This document shows, piece by piece, positions 15,017 through 24,825 of a DNA stretch of 64,000 nt. The notes under the pieces are model-generated. The model ran no database searches, was not told the origin of the DNA, and was given only the letters and a program-made list of their open reading frames with translations. Position 1 is the first letter of the stretch. Each line of letters starts with the position of its first letter. A program made the translations under genes and the position numbers. The stretch is from Arthrobacter sp. UNC362MFTsu5.1 (GTDB taxonomy: Bacteria > Actinomycetota > Actinomycetes > Actinomycetales > Micrococcaceae), in the NCBI RefSeq assembly GCF_000685965.1, contig NZ_JMLE01000015.1:1-64000 (forward strand). The letters run 5' to 3'.

Positions 15017-16906
15017 CTACTTCCCGGGAACGCATTCTGCCGGTTTGGTGCCAAGAACGACGTCTTTGACTGGTTGAACGGTCGGTGTGACTACCAAGTT
15101 AGGTTCTGTGTGCTGGACTATTTTTCCGAAAGTCAGCTCGACAGTGCTGCTTTGGCCAGGCGCCAAGGTTACTGTCACGGCACCCACGGGCCGGTTGTCA
15201 TGCCTGTGTGCGGCGAAATCCGTTTTTTTGCCATCAACGGTCGCGGTTTCGACGTTCGCTTGGACTGGGCCGTAAGCAATGACATTTGTCTGCACTGAAC
15301 CAGGCGGCACGCCAAAGACGCCGCCGCCAGTCACGTATTCCGGCAATGAGTTCGCGGCATCCGCGGGCGCTGTATTGGTGCTGGTTATGCGGACTTTAAT
15401 CTGGCCGTACTCGTCACTAGTGCATTCTTCAACCAGTTGAACGGTGCGCTTGACGTAATAGTCCATCTTGGCGCCGGTGCCATCGTTGAAGTAAACGCCG
15501 AACTGGGCGGGGGAGACGCTTGGGCCCGCTATTGAACCGCTGAGGGGATACTTTGCGATGATGGATTGTTCGTCGGTCTTGTCTGACCAAAGGAGTACTC
15601 GACCCTCTGCTGTTCCGCGCGTCATGCCTTCGACGAGGGCTTTGGCATCACCCTTGCCGGTGGAGAGCGCAGCGAAGATTTCCTGGGCGACGCCGGCAAA
15701 GTAGGCGTCTTGAAGCTTTGGTTGCTCGATCTTGGAATAGACGTCGGAAAGCAGGGTCTGCACAACATTCTTTCCCGTTAATTCTCTAGGCATCTCGCTG
15801 GACAAAGCCAGTAGTTCTGGGCTGCTTACCTTGACTGGCCCGGTGGCTTCCAAAATGTAGCCCAGTGCCACAGGGTCCATCGATATCACGCCATCGACTT
15901 GTTGTCCGGTTTTTCTCTCCCACATTGCTTGCGCTGTTCGTGCTGTGGTTGGGAAATCCGGGGTCAGGTTGATGTCCTGCATGTACTTCCCGAGTCGTGC
16001 CGAGTAGATCTGCTGCTGTTCGCCGTCAACTGGCAGAGTCGGTTGCATCACGCCGACATCCCCAGCACTGCTCTGTGCGCCGAGGGAGAGTTTCCCTTGG
16101 TCGAGGGTTAGCACGGCAAGAGCTCCCGGGATGCCTCCAGAGGCGCGCACTTCGGCGTTGTTCTGGATCATAAGCAAATAGTTTCGCGGTCCTTGCGCCC
16201 CCAACATTTTGGGGGCAACCTGTGACGCGTTTGCCGAAGCATCTAGTGCTCCAGTTACAGCTCTGAGTTGCTCCCTGGCTCGTGCCAACGGTTCGGCGAC
16301 TTGAGGAAGAAGGCTGTTTGAGTCAATACTATCCAGCCGTTCAGCCGAAGCGCGGACAGCATGAGCTGCCGAGACCACGCTGGGGGAGGCCGCCTGGATT
16401 GGTTCCAAGTTCGTTCCGGTGTTGCTGGGCATAAGGTTGTCCCAGTTGAGCGTGCCGAATACATTCACCAAGGGCGCAACACCCAAAGTCGATACGTCAT
16501 CGGCCGTGCGGGCAACTTCTGCCACGGCACTGAAGTTAGCGCCAATGGCAGGTACTGCAGCGGCCAAAGCCCACAATGGGTCGCCAACAGCATCACGGGC
16601 CGCCGCCGTATGAGAGCGCAGACGGTCAACCGTATCGGCGGCCTCCTGAGGCTTATCGCCCGCCAGGTCCTCTCTCAAGCGAGGTATCTGGTCCGCAGCG
16701 GCTTCAAGCTCCGTCTTAACAACATTGGCCCTGTTGCCGAGCCAAAGCGCTGCGCCGGCCATCAGGGTCGCCAGCAACAACGCCGAGATCAGCAGTCGGC
16801 GCCGCTTCTGGCCACGCCGAATCAAGTGCGGTCGAGCTTCCGATTGACTGCCGATCGTGACGTCTGCTTCAGCCTTTGCTTTGGACTGCGGATCACTGCG
16901 CTCCAC
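15017..16906 (-). CDS. DUF4012 protein, EPS locus
   Basis: About 629 residues. An N-terminal basic stretch (RRGQKRRRLL) leads into one membrane helix (ISALLLATLMAGAALWLG), followed by a coiled, outer region and then the DUF4012 core: NYLLMIQNNAEVRASGGIPG and INLTPDFPTTARTAQAMWE. These two motifs recall the LytR-CpsA-Psr fold, which transfers glycopolymers to the wall; a role in anchoring the polymer is therefore plausible but not shown. The start is taken as GTG 16906, two bases after the ugd stop, with GGGACGA eight bases upstream; an ATG at 16954 inside ugd has no ribosome site. It is the last gene of the minus-strand run and has two Cys near the C terminus. Confidence 0.82.
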   Translation of the reverse strand: MERSDPQSKAKAEADVTIGSQSEARPHLIRRGQKRRRLLISALLLATLMAGAALWLGNRANVVKTELEAAADQIPRLREDLAGDKPQEAADTVDRLRSHTAAARDAVGDPLWALAAAVPAIGANFSAVAEVARTADDVSTLGVAPLVNVFGTLNWDNLMPSNTGTNLEPIQAASPSVVSAAHAVRASAERLDSIDSNSLLPQVAEPLARAREQLRAVTGALDASANASQVAPKMLGAQGPRNYLLMIQNNAEVRASGGIPGALAVLTLDQGKLSLGAQSSAGDVGVMQPTLPVDGEQQQIYSARLGKYMQDINLTPDFPTTARTAQAMWERKTGQQVDGVISMDPVALGYILEATGPVKVSSPELLALSSEMPRELTGKNVVQTLLSDVYSKIEQPKLQDAYFAGVAQEIFAALSTGKGDAKALVEGMTRGTAEGRVLLWSDKTDEQSIIAKYPLSGSIAGPSVSPAQFGVYFNDGTGAKMDYYVKRTVQLVEECTSDEYGQIKVRITSTNTAPADAANSLPEYVTGGGVFGVPPGSVQTNVIAYGPVQANVETATVDGKKTDFAAHRHDNRPVGAVTVTLAPGQSSTVELTFGKIVQHTEPNLVVTPTVQPVKDVVLGTKPAECVPGK

Positions 16907-16908
16907 TG

Positions 16909-18222
16909 CTAGGGTCGTCCCAGACCACGGTAGGTCCAACCAGCGGCCCGCCATTTCGCAGCGTCTAGTACGTTTCGGCCGTCAAGAATCCGCGAGGAGG
17001 ACACCAAGCCAGCCAATTCGTATGCATCAAGGTCGCGATACTGTTGCCACTCGGTCAGGAGAAGCAATGCGTCCGCCCCACGTACGGCCTTTTCGGTGTC
17101 TTGCTCGTATTGCAGCTCCGGGAACCTCTTAGCGGCATTGGCCAGGGCCTTGGGATCAGTGACAGTAACCACCGCTCCCTGCAACTGCAACTGGGCCGCG
17201 ATGCTGAGTGCAGGCGAGTCCCTGACGTCGTCACTCTCGGGCTTGAATGCTGCACCAAGCACAGTTATGCGCTTACCAAGCAATGTCCCTTCGCAGAGTT
17301 CTCGCGTGAGTTCAACTACGCGAGTGCGACGGCGCATGTTGATGGCGTCCACCTCTCGCAAGAACGTGAGTGCTTGATCGGCTCCCAGTTCTCCAGCCCT
17401 GGCCATGAAAGCACGAATGTCCTTTGGCAGGCACCCACCTCCGAACCCGATACCTGCGTTAAGGAATTTCCGTCCGATGCGGTCGTCCATTCCGATCGCA
17501 TCCGCGAGTCTTGTGACGTCCGCTCCCGCGGCTTCACAAAGCTCAGCCATGGCATTGATGAACGAAATCTTGGTGGCCAGAAAAGAGTTGGCTGCTGTTT
17601 TTACAAGCTCAGCGGTGGGGTGGTCAGCTATCAGACGTGGCGTTCCAGCAGATAGGGGAACTGCATATACCTCATCCAAAACGGCAACCGCTGGGTGTTC
17701 TTCCGAACCGTCCGCAACTCCGTAGACAAAGCGATCGGGACTGAGAGTGTCTGCGACGGCGTGTCCTTCGCGAAGAAATTCTGGATTCCATACGAGGTGG
17801 GCTCCCGGTTCAATATCTTGCACCACTTGGGACAAGCGGGAGGCGGTTCCGACGGGTACCGTGGACTTGCCGACAACGACGTCTCCCGGTGCGAGATGTT
17901 CCAGGAGCGCAGTGGCAGCCGCATCGACGTAGCTCATGTCCGCGCCGTTCTCGCCCTTCTTCTGAGGGGTTCCCACGCAGATAAAGTGCACGCGACTACC
18001 GGCGGCTGCGGACATGTCTGTTGTGAAGCTGAGGCGCCCCGTGGCTTGTACCTCCTTGAGAAGGTCCTCGAGTCCTGGCTCATAAAAAGGTGCCCGAGCC
18101 GCGGATAGCGCGCTTATCTTCCGTTCGTCAACGTCAATTCCGACGACGTCATGACCAAGTTTCGCCATGCAAGCGGCATGTACTGCCCCGAGATAACCAC
18201 AGCCGATTACTGAAATACGCAT
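16909..18222 (-). CDS. ugd: UDP-glucose 6-dehydrogenase
   Basis: A 437-residue NAD-dependent enzyme that oxidises UDP-glucose twice to UDP-glucuronate. The N terminus has the Rossmann motif MRISVIGCGYLGAVHAACMA; GKSTVPVGT follows, and the active-site Cys is in GFGGGCLPKD (near residue 263). The ATG at 18222 begins exactly at the Rossmann strand and is preceded by GGGGAAGG; longer in-frame starts would add an unrelated 42 residues. It uses the galU product. UDP-glucuronate is a probable building block of the EPS, giving an acidic polymer. Confidence 0.95.
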   Translation of the reverse strand: MRISVIGCGYLGAVHAACMAKLGHDVVGIDVDERKISALSAARAPFYEPGLEDLLKEVQATGRLSFTTDMSAAAGSRVHFICVGTPQKKGENGADMSYVDAAATALLEHLAPGDVVVGKSTVPVGTASRLSQVVQDIEPGAHLVWNPEFLREGHAVADTLSPDRFVYGVADGSEEHPAVAVLDEVYAVPLSAGTPRLIADHPTAELVKTAANSFLATKISFINAMAELCEAAGADVTRLADAIGMDDRIGRKFLNAGIGFGGGCLPKDIRAFMARAGELGADQALTFLREVDAINMRRRTRVVELTRELCEGTLLGKRITVLGAAFKPESDDVRDSPALSIAAQLQLQGAVVTVTDPKALANAAKRFPELQYEQDTEKAVRGADALLLLTEWQQYRDLDAYELAGLVSSSRILDGRNVLDAAKWRAAGWTYRGLGRP

Positions 18223-18286
18223 TTTGTTGCCTTCCCCAAACCAGGACGGGCGGTACGAGACCGCATAGAACGGACCGGATCCCTGT

Positions 18287-19759
18287 TCAGACCGCGCCGG
18301 TGCTTGCAAATACTGCTTTGAAAGTTTTGAAGAGGATGACAACGTCACCCATTAGCGACCAGTTTTCCACATAGTACAGATCTAGTCTGATGCTTTCCTC
18401 CCAGCTGAGGTTCGACCGACCACTTACTTGCCAAAGTCCGCTCATACCGGGGCTTACATAAAGTCGACGATGAGCTGCATCATCGTAAAGAGCCACTTCG
18501 CCCTCGCGCTGGGGCCGCGGGCCCACGAGACTCATACTGCCACCGATCACGTTAAGTAATTGCGGCAATTCGTCCAATGAGTACTTGCGAAGAATACGTC
18601 CCAAGGGCGTAATACGTGGATCGTTTTCGACCTTAAACAGCGGTTTGTCGTCGGAACCCTGCGCCTGAAGCAATGCCTTAAGTTCGTCGTCAGCGTTAAC
18701 CCGCATTGAACGAAATTTCAGCATATTGAAGGTGGTCCCACGGAGGCCAATTCTTTCCTGCCGATAAAAAACAGGTCCGGGATTGGTGAATCGAACTAGA
18801 ACTGCCAATGTCAGAAAGAGCGGTGAGAGCATCGCTAGTAGAATTCCCGCAATGGTTATATCGAATGCACGCTTGGCAACCTTCTTACCGCCCGTCAGTT
18901 TTGGCGTTGATACGTGAATCAACGGCAGCCCTGCCACTGGCTGAGTGTGTATTCGCGGACCTGCGACGTCGGTAAGTGCCGGAGCCAGGATCATCCCTAT
19001 GTCTCTGGCGGCCAGCTCCCAGCCCAACCTTCGGAGATCCTGTGGGTGCATATTGACACCAGCTGAGACAGCCACGGCATCGACGTTTGTATCCAATATC
19101 ACGGACAGAATGGTCTCGAAATCCGTGTCAACTCCCGTTACCGGGATAGACAGGGACTTTAGACCGGGAGCCTCGACTGTTGCGCCGGGCACGTGAGCGG
19201 CAACAGGTAGATAGCCAGCAGCTGGTGCGCTTCGAAGGGAACGAACCAAGTGAGCTGCTGAGTAAGGGCCACCGATGATGAGAACTCGGGAACTGCTCCA
19301 ACCCCGCGAACGCTCTAAACTCAGGTGCTGACGTACCAGCCATCGAGCGACCACCAGACCTATGGCGCCGGCTGGAAAGGCCAATCCGACAAACCCTCTG
19401 GCGGTATCGATCTTGAGTGCGTAGGAGACGATTGCCACGAAGCCGAATAGCCAAGCCGAACTGGCAATCACTCGCTTGTATTCTTCAGATCCAGAACCAA
19501 GAACACGCGCATCGCGCGAACCCCAAAATTCGAGCATGAACCACCATGCCAAAATCAGAGCAGCAGATAATAGGACGTAGTCGATATCACGAACGCTTCC
19601 GTCACCGATTTCCGTGAAACCGAAACGAATTCCGAATGCACCGGCAATGGCCCAGGTTACAACGCCTGCATCGACAAGCCGCAGGCGTGCCGTGTATCGA
19701 AATCGCCAAGCTGCGGACTTGGTTGACATTTGTTCATCTCTTGTTGCTTCAGTTTTCAC
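18287..19759 (-). CDS. WbaP-like undecaprenyl-phosphate sugar phosphotransferase
   Basis: About 490 residues. N-terminal membrane segments (VVTWAIAGAFGIRFGF, YVLLSAALILAWWFMLEF and two more), a central nucleotide-binding-like part (SRVLIIGGPYSAAHLVRSL), then the polyprenyl glycosylphosphotransferase domain: KRAFDITIAGILLAML, FYRQERIGLRGTTFNMLKFR and SLDELPQLLNVIGGSMSLVG with PRPQREGE. This enzyme moves a sugar-1-phosphate onto undecaprenyl phosphate and so starts each repeat unit. Start choice is uncertain: GTG 19759, 28 bases after the fcl stop, or ATG 19729 with AAGAGA upstream. Confidence 0.9.
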   Translation of the reverse strand: MKTEATRDEQMSTKSAAWRFRYTARLRLVDAGVVTWAIAGAFGIRFGFTEIGDGSVRDIDYVLLSAALILAWWFMLEFWGSRDARVLGSGSEEYKRVIASSAWLFGFVAIVSYALKIDTARGFVGLAFPAGAIGLVVARWLVRQHLSLERSRGWSSSRVLIIGGPYSAAHLVRSLRSAPAAGYLPVAAHVPGATVEAPGLKSLSIPVTGVDTDFETILSVILDTNVDAVAVSAGVNMHPQDLRRLGWELAARDIGMILAPALTDVAGPRIHTQPVAGLPLIHVSTPKLTGGKKVAKRAFDITIAGILLAMLSPLFLTLAVLVRFTNPGPVFYRQERIGLRGTTFNMLKFRSMRVNADDELKALLQAQGSDDKPLFKVENDPRITPLGRILRKYSLDELPQLLNVIGGSMSLVGPRPQREGEVALYDDAAHRRLYVSPGMSGLWQVSGRSNLSWEESIRLDLYYVENWSLMGDVVILFKTFKAVFASTGAV

Positions 19760-19787
19760 GCCTTCAGAGCCCCCATCCTCAAATCTT

Positions 19788-20762
19788 TTAGGATCTGACG
19801 CGGTCGACGTTAGCGCGATACCACTCGACTGTTCGCAATACGCCTTCGCGCAGGCCAATTTGGGCTGTCCAGCCTGCTTTTGCCAGTTCGGATACATCCA
19901 GGAGTTTCTGAGGTGTGCCGTCCGGTTTGGTGGTGTCCCAGACCATTTGCCCGTCGTATCCAACAGCATCCGCCACAATCGCTGCCAGTTCCTTGATCGT
20001 TATATCGGTCCCGGTACCTACGTTGATTTGGCCGGGCCCATCGTAGTGCTCGAGGAGGTGAAGGCAAGCGGCAGCCATGTCGTCAACATGAAGGAACTCG
20101 CGGCGAGGTGACCCGGTGCCCCAGTTTGTGACCGTAGATGCACCCGACCTGGCGGCCTCGTCATACCGCCGTATGAGTGCCGGGAGCACATGGGAACCCT
20201 CGGGCGAAAAGTTGTCTCCGGGTCCGTACAAGTTCGTAGGCATGGCGGAAATCCACGGCAGGCCATACTGCCGGCGAACCGCTTGTATTTGCATGATCCC
20301 GGCAATTTTGGCGATTGCGTAGGCATCGTTCGTCGGCTCAAGATGACCGGTAAGGAGAGAGTCTTCCCGAATCGGTTGCTCAGCAAACTTTGGATAAATA
20401 CAGGATGAGCCGAGGAATAATAGTCGTTCGACGCCGTACCGGAGCGCGGCGTCAAGGACGTTTACTTGTATGCGGAGATTGTCACTCAGGAAGTCAACCG
20501 GATAAGTGCTGTTGGCGAGGATGCCGCCGACCTTGGCGGCCGCGAGCACCACATACCGTGGTTTCGTATCCGCGAAGAATGCGAAGACTTCATCGCGATC
20601 CTTCAGATCAAGTTCTGAGGAGGTCCGGCCGACGAGATTAGTGAAACCTTCGGCTTCCAAATTCCGCCAAATGGCAGAACCTACGAGGCCACGATGTCCA
20701 GCAACATAGAATGTGGCCGACCTATCAAGCTGACTAGGTGTGAATTCAGAAGACTTAGTCAC
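19788..20762 (-). CDS. fcl: GDP-L-fucose synthase
   Basis: About 324 residues. Short-chain dehydrogenase fold with [13 protein letters not shown] at the NADP site, [15 protein letters not shown] and the catalytic YAIAKIAG (Tyr-x-x-x-Lys). It epimerises and reduces the product of GDP-mannose 4,6-dehydratase to GDP-L-fucose. The start is taken as GTG 20762, which overlaps the gmd stop (GTGA); an in-frame TTG at 20774 would also be possible. Directly after gmd, so the pair supplies GDP-fucose for the EPS. Confidence 0.95.
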   Translation of the reverse strand: MTKSSEFTPSQLDRSATFYVAGHRGLVGSAIWRNLEAEGFTNLVGRTSSELDLKDRDEVFAFFADTKPRYVVLAAAKVGGILANSTYPVDFLSDNLRIQVNVLDAALRYGVERLLFLGSSCIYPKFAEQPIREDSLLTGHLEPTNDAYAIAKIAGIMQIQAVRRQYGLPWISAMPTNLYGPGDNFSPEGSHVLPALIRRYDEAARSGASTVTNWGTGSPRREFLHVDDMAAACLHLLEHYDGPGQINVGTGTDITIKELAAIVADAVGYDGQMVWDTTKPDGTPQKLLDVSELAKAGWTAQIGLREGVLRTVEWYRANVDRVRS

Positions 20763-21790
20763 GACTGTTTCCAAGTCGCAAGGTCAACGGTGTCGATCCA
20801 GTGATTGCCGGCGTGCTTGAGGGCTTCGATGTCAGCGTCCACCATGATCCGTGCGAGTTCCGGGGTGTGGACAGACGCCTTCCAGCCGAGCTTCTCCTGA
20901 GCTTTGGAGGCATCCCCAACAAGTGCATCAACCTCAGTCGGCCTGAGGTAGCGTTCGTCGAAGCGTACGTGATTCTCCCAGTTAAGGCCCGCATGTTCGA
21001 ATGAAATCTGCAGGAAGTCGCGAACGGTGTAGTTTCCGCCGGTGGCAAGAACAAAATCGTCAGGCTCATCAGCTTGAAGCATTCGCCACATGCCTTCCAC
21101 GTACTCTGCGGCGTAGCCCCAGTCACGGACTGCATCCAAGTTGCCCATGTACAGCAAGTCTTGTTTTCCGGCCTTGATCGCAGCGACGGCTCGTGTGATC
21201 TTGCGAGTTACGAAAGTCTCGCCACGTCGTGGTGATTCGTGGTTGAACAGGATGCCATTGACTGCGAACATCCCGTAGGCCTCGCGATAGTTCTTGGTTA
21301 TCCAGTAGCTGTATACCTTGGCAGCGCCGTATGGGGAACGAGGGTAGAACGGCGTGTCTTCGTTTTGCGGAGGGGGAGTGGCGCCGAACATTTCAGAGGA
21401 GGATGCCTGATAGAACTTTGTCTCGATGCCAGACATGCGGACTGCTTCGAGGAGACGCACACTGCCGACACCCGTCGTGTCAGCTGTGTGTTCCGGCTCG
21501 TCAAACGAGACGCGCACATGGGACTGTGCCGCGAGGTTATAGACCTCGTCGGGCTGAATTTGGGCTAGAAGCGTTACCAGACGTGCTCCGTCGCTCAGGT
21601 CGCCGTAGTGTAGAAAGAGCCGTGCTGCCGTGTCGTGCGGATCAACATACATGTGGTCGATCCGAGCGGTGTTAAAAGTAGATGCCCTGCGGATGAGACC
21701 GTGGACTTCGTAGCCCTTGCTTAGGAGGAGCTCGGCCAGATATGACCCGTCCTGACCCGTGATGCCGGTAATTAGTGCGCGCTTAGTCAT
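20759..21790 (-). CDS. gmd: GDP-mannose 4,6-dehydratase
   Basis: A 343-residue NADP enzyme converting GDP-mannose to GDP-4-keto-6-deoxymannose. It begins [20 protein letters not shown], with [19 protein letters not shown], the catalytic ASSSEMFG and [10 protein letters not shown] (Tyr-x-x-x-Lys), and later [16 protein letters not shown], all typical. It is coupled to fcl by a 4-base overlap. The 197 bases between this gene and the upstream acetyltransferase gene contain no gene and could hold an internal promoter, so gmd-fcl may be transcribed apart from the upstream run. Confidence 0.97.
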   Translation of the reverse strand: MTKRALITGITGQDGSYLAELLLSKGYEVHGLIRRASTFNTARIDHMYVDPHDTAARLFLHYGDLSDGARLVTLLAQIQPDEVYNLAAQSHVRVSFDEPEHTADTTGVGSVRLLEAVRMSGIETKFYQASSSEMFGATPPPQNEDTPFYPRSPYGAAKVYSYWITKNYREAYGMFAVNGILFNHESPRRGETFVTRKITRAVAAIKAGKQDLLYMGNLDAVRDWGYAAEYVEGMWRMLQADEPDDFVLATGGNYTVRDFLQISFEHAGLNWENHVRFDERYLRPTEVDALVGDASKAQEKLGWKASVHTPELARIMVDADIEALKHAGNHWIDTVDLATWKQS

Positions 21791-21987
21791 GGTGCCCCCA
21801 GATGCGATTTAAGATCATTCGCGTAGCCTAGCGGCTGCGCGTCGATGCCAGGCTTTGTAACGCATGAATCATACGGCCAAAAGCACTTGCCGCGGAAATT
21901 AGCCGCTCTGAGGCGTTCAAAAGTTACATTGCGCCGCTGAGTCCGAACTGAGGTAAGGCTACCTTCGAGACCACTGCGTGGTGGCTT

Positions 21988-22584
21988 TCAAGCAGTCACC
22001 TGAGCTGAGCGAACGGTCCCCACGATGGTCGCTGGATTGCCGGCAATTATGGAATTGCGGTCAAATGAACCAGATACGACCGAGCCAGCCCCAACTACGG
22101 AATTATCGCCAATGTTCGATCCCTTGAGGATAATTGAGTTAGCTCCGATGAATACATTCTTCCCTATGACCACAGCGTGCTTTTCCAGTGCCGGCGGCAT
22201 CGAGTCATAGCGTCGCTCTTCAGAATGAATAGGGTGAAAGTCGGTATCAACGATTGTGGCATTGGCGCCGATCAGGCATCCGTTGCCAATTCGGATTGAC
22301 GTCGCTGCGACCACAGTTGCGCCGCTCATCCCGCAGTCGTCACCAATTACGAGGGTGGCTCCAGGCTGCACGGTTCGAATCACCGCTGGGTGATTCACAC
22401 CTATAACTTGGAAAGATGCCCAGGATACTGCTACGAACCGGCTACCTATGGTGATCGAGGAGCCTTCCCGTCGTGAAACGACTGGTAGCCCGACGAACTT
22501 GGATCCTGCAAGCCCATCAACACCTTTACGTCGTAAATTGAGGACGGCAATGAGGGTGATGAAAGCAATGAGCCGATTCTTCAT
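21988..22584 (-). CDS. Left-handed beta-helix acyltransferase (sugar O-acetyltransferase)
   Basis: A 198-residue hexapeptide-repeat protein: GATLVIGDDCGMSGATVVAA, then RIGNGCLIGANATIVDTDFH and VIGKNVFIGANSIILKGSNI with GDNSVVGAGSVV. The His in DTDFHPI is the likely catalytic residue, as in maltose and nodulation-type acetyltransferases. It probably adds acetyl groups to EPS sugars or to an intermediate. The start overlaps the flippase stop by 4 bases. A short hydrophobic N terminus (LIAFITLIAVLNL) is unusual for the family and might bring it to the membrane. Confidence 0.85.
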   Translation of the reverse strand: MKNRLIAFITLIAVLNLRRKGVDGLAGSKFVGLPVVSRREGSSITIGSRFVAVSWASFQVIGVNHPAVIRTVQPGATLVIGDDCGMSGATVVAATSIRIGNGCLIGANATIVDTDFHPIHSEERRYDSMPPALEKHAVVIGKNVFIGANSIILKGSNIGDNSVVGAGSVVSGSFDRNSIIAGNPATIVGTVRSAQVTA

Positions 22585-23939
22585 GAATAATTCCTTTTAT
22601 CAGATGCATCAAAATTTCGACTAATGTTCTGCCCTAGTATGCGTTTCCATGCCATTCGGATGCTTGGTATCACTTGCAGAACTAACATTGAAATTGCCAT
22701 GCAAACGTATGGCGCCGCCGCTCCAATTGAGGGGATGCTCCAGATTGTGCCCGCAACGGTGCAGAATGCCACTTGAAACACTAAGAGGGCCTGAATCCAC
22801 AGCCCTCTGGAATCGTTCAAAAGCATCGCGCTAGGCTGGTGAACGGCTGTGACTAGTAGGTAGGCGCCTGCCCCCGCCGTTAGCAGCAGACTGGGCGAGA
22901 CGGATCCCCCGGTAAGAACCAAGGCAGCAGAGGGCACAACGGCGAAAAGACCGGCGGCAAAGACCGTGCCTAACAGAACGAAGATGAGGATATGTGCACG
23001 AAATGCACTAAGTTCTAACGTACTCACATGAAGTTCGCGGCGGTACCTTGACCAAAGGTTCTGCCCCACGACACTTGTCACGGCCAACATAGGCCCGAGG
23101 AACTGTGCCACAAGCGAGTAACTGGCAACGTCTTGAGTTGTTCCGAACTGGGAGAGCAGGATCCTATGGCTTTGAAAACCAACCGTCATGCCAACGGAGA
23201 TTAGGAGAAAGGGGGCGGCTGTTCGCCACAGGCTCTGTCCGCCGTGCTCCGACCGAGCCAGAGATCCAAACGGAATATTGAGGCGCAGCCCGAATCTTCT
23301 TCTCGCTATTATATAACCAACGAGAGCAGTGGCCAGATAAGCCGTGCCTGGACCTATGAAGTAATATTCAACCGGAGCATTCATAAGCCAAAGTGGGAGG
23401 TAAAACCCGATCTGCAGAATTGGTCCTACAAATCCAATTTGTACAACAACTTTCATTTTTCCAAGGCCTTGCAGAACCCGCGCCCCCAAGCCGAGTGGTA
23501 TGGAAAGAGCTATACATAAGAATGTGTAGAAAGCCCCCTCCGTAATTCCCGGTGTTTGTGAAAGGTTTCCAAGCAGGAGTGTGTAGACGCCGCCCGAATA
23601 GCCCAATGTTGCCAGTACAGCAAGAACTATCAAGAACATGACCATGTAGTCTCGCGCCTTGGAAAGATGCCAACGGTACTGCATCCGGGAAAGTTTTCCG
23701 GATGAACGGTCGGCGGTCGCATTAACGACACTGGCTCCCATACCCAGATCTGCAAATGGGAGGAGGTTGACGAGGGATGCGATCAGAGCATAAGACGCAT
23801 ATGCCTCGCTTCCATGCTGGCGAGAGAGGACTGCGATTGCGAGTATATTTGCGCCAAAACCGGCGGCAAGCGTGGCTAGTCTGAAGAGCGCTGTGCCCCC
23901 AAGGTCAAACTCTTTTGCGCGGGTTATCAGGGTCCTCAA
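22581..23939 (-). CDS. Wzx-like oligosaccharide flippase
   Basis: A 452-residue protein with about 12-14 hydrophobic segments and no catalytic motif. The N terminus (LFRLATLAAGFGANILAIAV, then a SLVNLLPFADLGMGASVVNA segment) fits the polysaccharide transport family that moves lipid-linked repeat units across the membrane. Position among glycosyltransferases and an acetyltransferase supports this. It starts 9 bases after the upstream glycosyltransferase stop. GC content in this stretch is visibly lower than in the flanks. Confidence 0.82.
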   Translation of the reverse strand: MRTLITRAKEFDLGGTALFRLATLAAGFGANILAIAVLSRQHGSEAYASYALIASLVNLLPFADLGMGASVVNATADRSSGKLSRMQYRWHLSKARDYMVMFLIVLAVLATLGYSGGVYTLLLGNLSQTPGITEGAFYTFLCIALSIPLGLGARVLQGLGKMKVVVQIGFVGPILQIGFYLPLWLMNAPVEYYFIGPGTAYLATALVGYIIARRRFGLRLNIPFGSLARSEHGGQSLWRTAAPFLLISVGMTVGFQSHRILLSQFGTTQDVASYSLVAQFLGPMLAVTSVVGQNLWSRYRRELHVSTLELSAFRAHILIFVLLGTVFAAGLFAVVPSAALVLTGGSVSPSLLLTAGAGAYLLVTAVHQPSAMLLNDSRGLWIQALLVFQVAFCTVAGTIWSIPSIGAAAPYVCMAISMLVLQVIPSIRMAWKRILGQNISRNFDASDKRNYS

Positions 23940-23948
23940 TGCTCGGCC

Positions 23949-24821
23949 TTAGCGTGCCATTTTCGATAACCGCGAAAACCGGTCCTGAAGCTTTGCCGCC
24001 AGGAGGCGAGGCGATTTGCCTGCCGATCTTACGGCCCAGCCGAGCGCCCGGGCGTGTTGACCATTAGCCCACGCAGCCTTGGCCGCGCGGTTATAGGCCG
24101 CGGACGCCACATCCGACTCGCTCAAAAGTACAACCGGAGTGTTCGTAGCTTCTGCGTAGTAACCGCGGATCCTCTCCTTGTCGCGGAGCGCTTGGCTGGG
24201 CGCGTGGCTCGATTTGCCGGCGAAGAGACGATAGAGGGTCGACGGCTCATCATGGACTTCTATCTGCCCAACCATGGAGAGTCGAATTACGAGTTCATAG
24301 TCCTCAGCGAATCGAGTGGACAGAGCCTGCGTGACCAACTGTTCGGCGGCCTCCAAGGCGCTTCTTCTGATCACTGACGCGGCGGGGGGCCAGGGGCCGA
24401 AGCCTACGGTGATAAGCGTCTGAGTCGTAACTTCAGTGTAAGAACGCTTGAGGAGTCGAGACCGCCCATTGGGCAACACTCCAATGACCCGTCCGCCTGC
24501 AACGCAGGCGCTTGGATTCGCCTTAAGCAACTCGATCGATCGGTTCACACCTGCCGTTATCAGTTCATCATCTGCATCTAGCAAGACGATAAATTCGCTG
24601 TTTGAGGCAGAAATGCCGGTGCGACGTGCCACTGACGCGCCGGCGTTAGGCTGCTGGATTACTTCCGCCCCGGAATTTCTTGCGACAGATGTAGTCGAAT
24701 CTGTGGATCCGTCATCGACGACAAGGACGCGGCAGTTGGCCAAATCGTGGCAGCTTTTAATCGCACGCAGGATTGTCGCTTCGGCGTTGAACGCGGGGAT
24801 AATTACGGTTATATTGCTCAT
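23949..24821 (-). CDS. Family 2 glycosyltransferase
   Basis: A 290-residue GT-A protein: ITVIIPAFNAEATILRAIKS, VLVVDDGSTDSTTS and the metal-binding VLLDADDELITAG. A C-terminal helical part follows (AYNRAAKAAWANGQHARALG). It probably adds one sugar to the lipid-linked EPS repeat unit at the inner membrane face; donor and linkage cannot be read. It starts 4 bases after the next upstream glycosyltransferase stop. Confidence 0.88.
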   Translation of the reverse strand: MSNITVIIPAFNAEATILRAIKSCHDLANCRVLVVDDGSTDSTTSVARNSGAEVIQQPNAGASVARRTGISASNSEFIVLLDADDELITAGVNRSIELLKANPSACVAGGRVIGVLPNGRSRLLKRSYTEVTTQTLITVGFGPWPPAASVIRRSALEAAEQLVTQALSTRFAEDYELVIRLSMVGQIEVHDEPSTLYRLFAGKSSHAPSQALRDKERIRGYYAEATNTPVVLLSESDVASAAYNRAAKAAWANGQHARALGWAVRSAGKSPRLLAAKLQDRFSRLSKMAR

Positions 24822-24825
24822 TTCG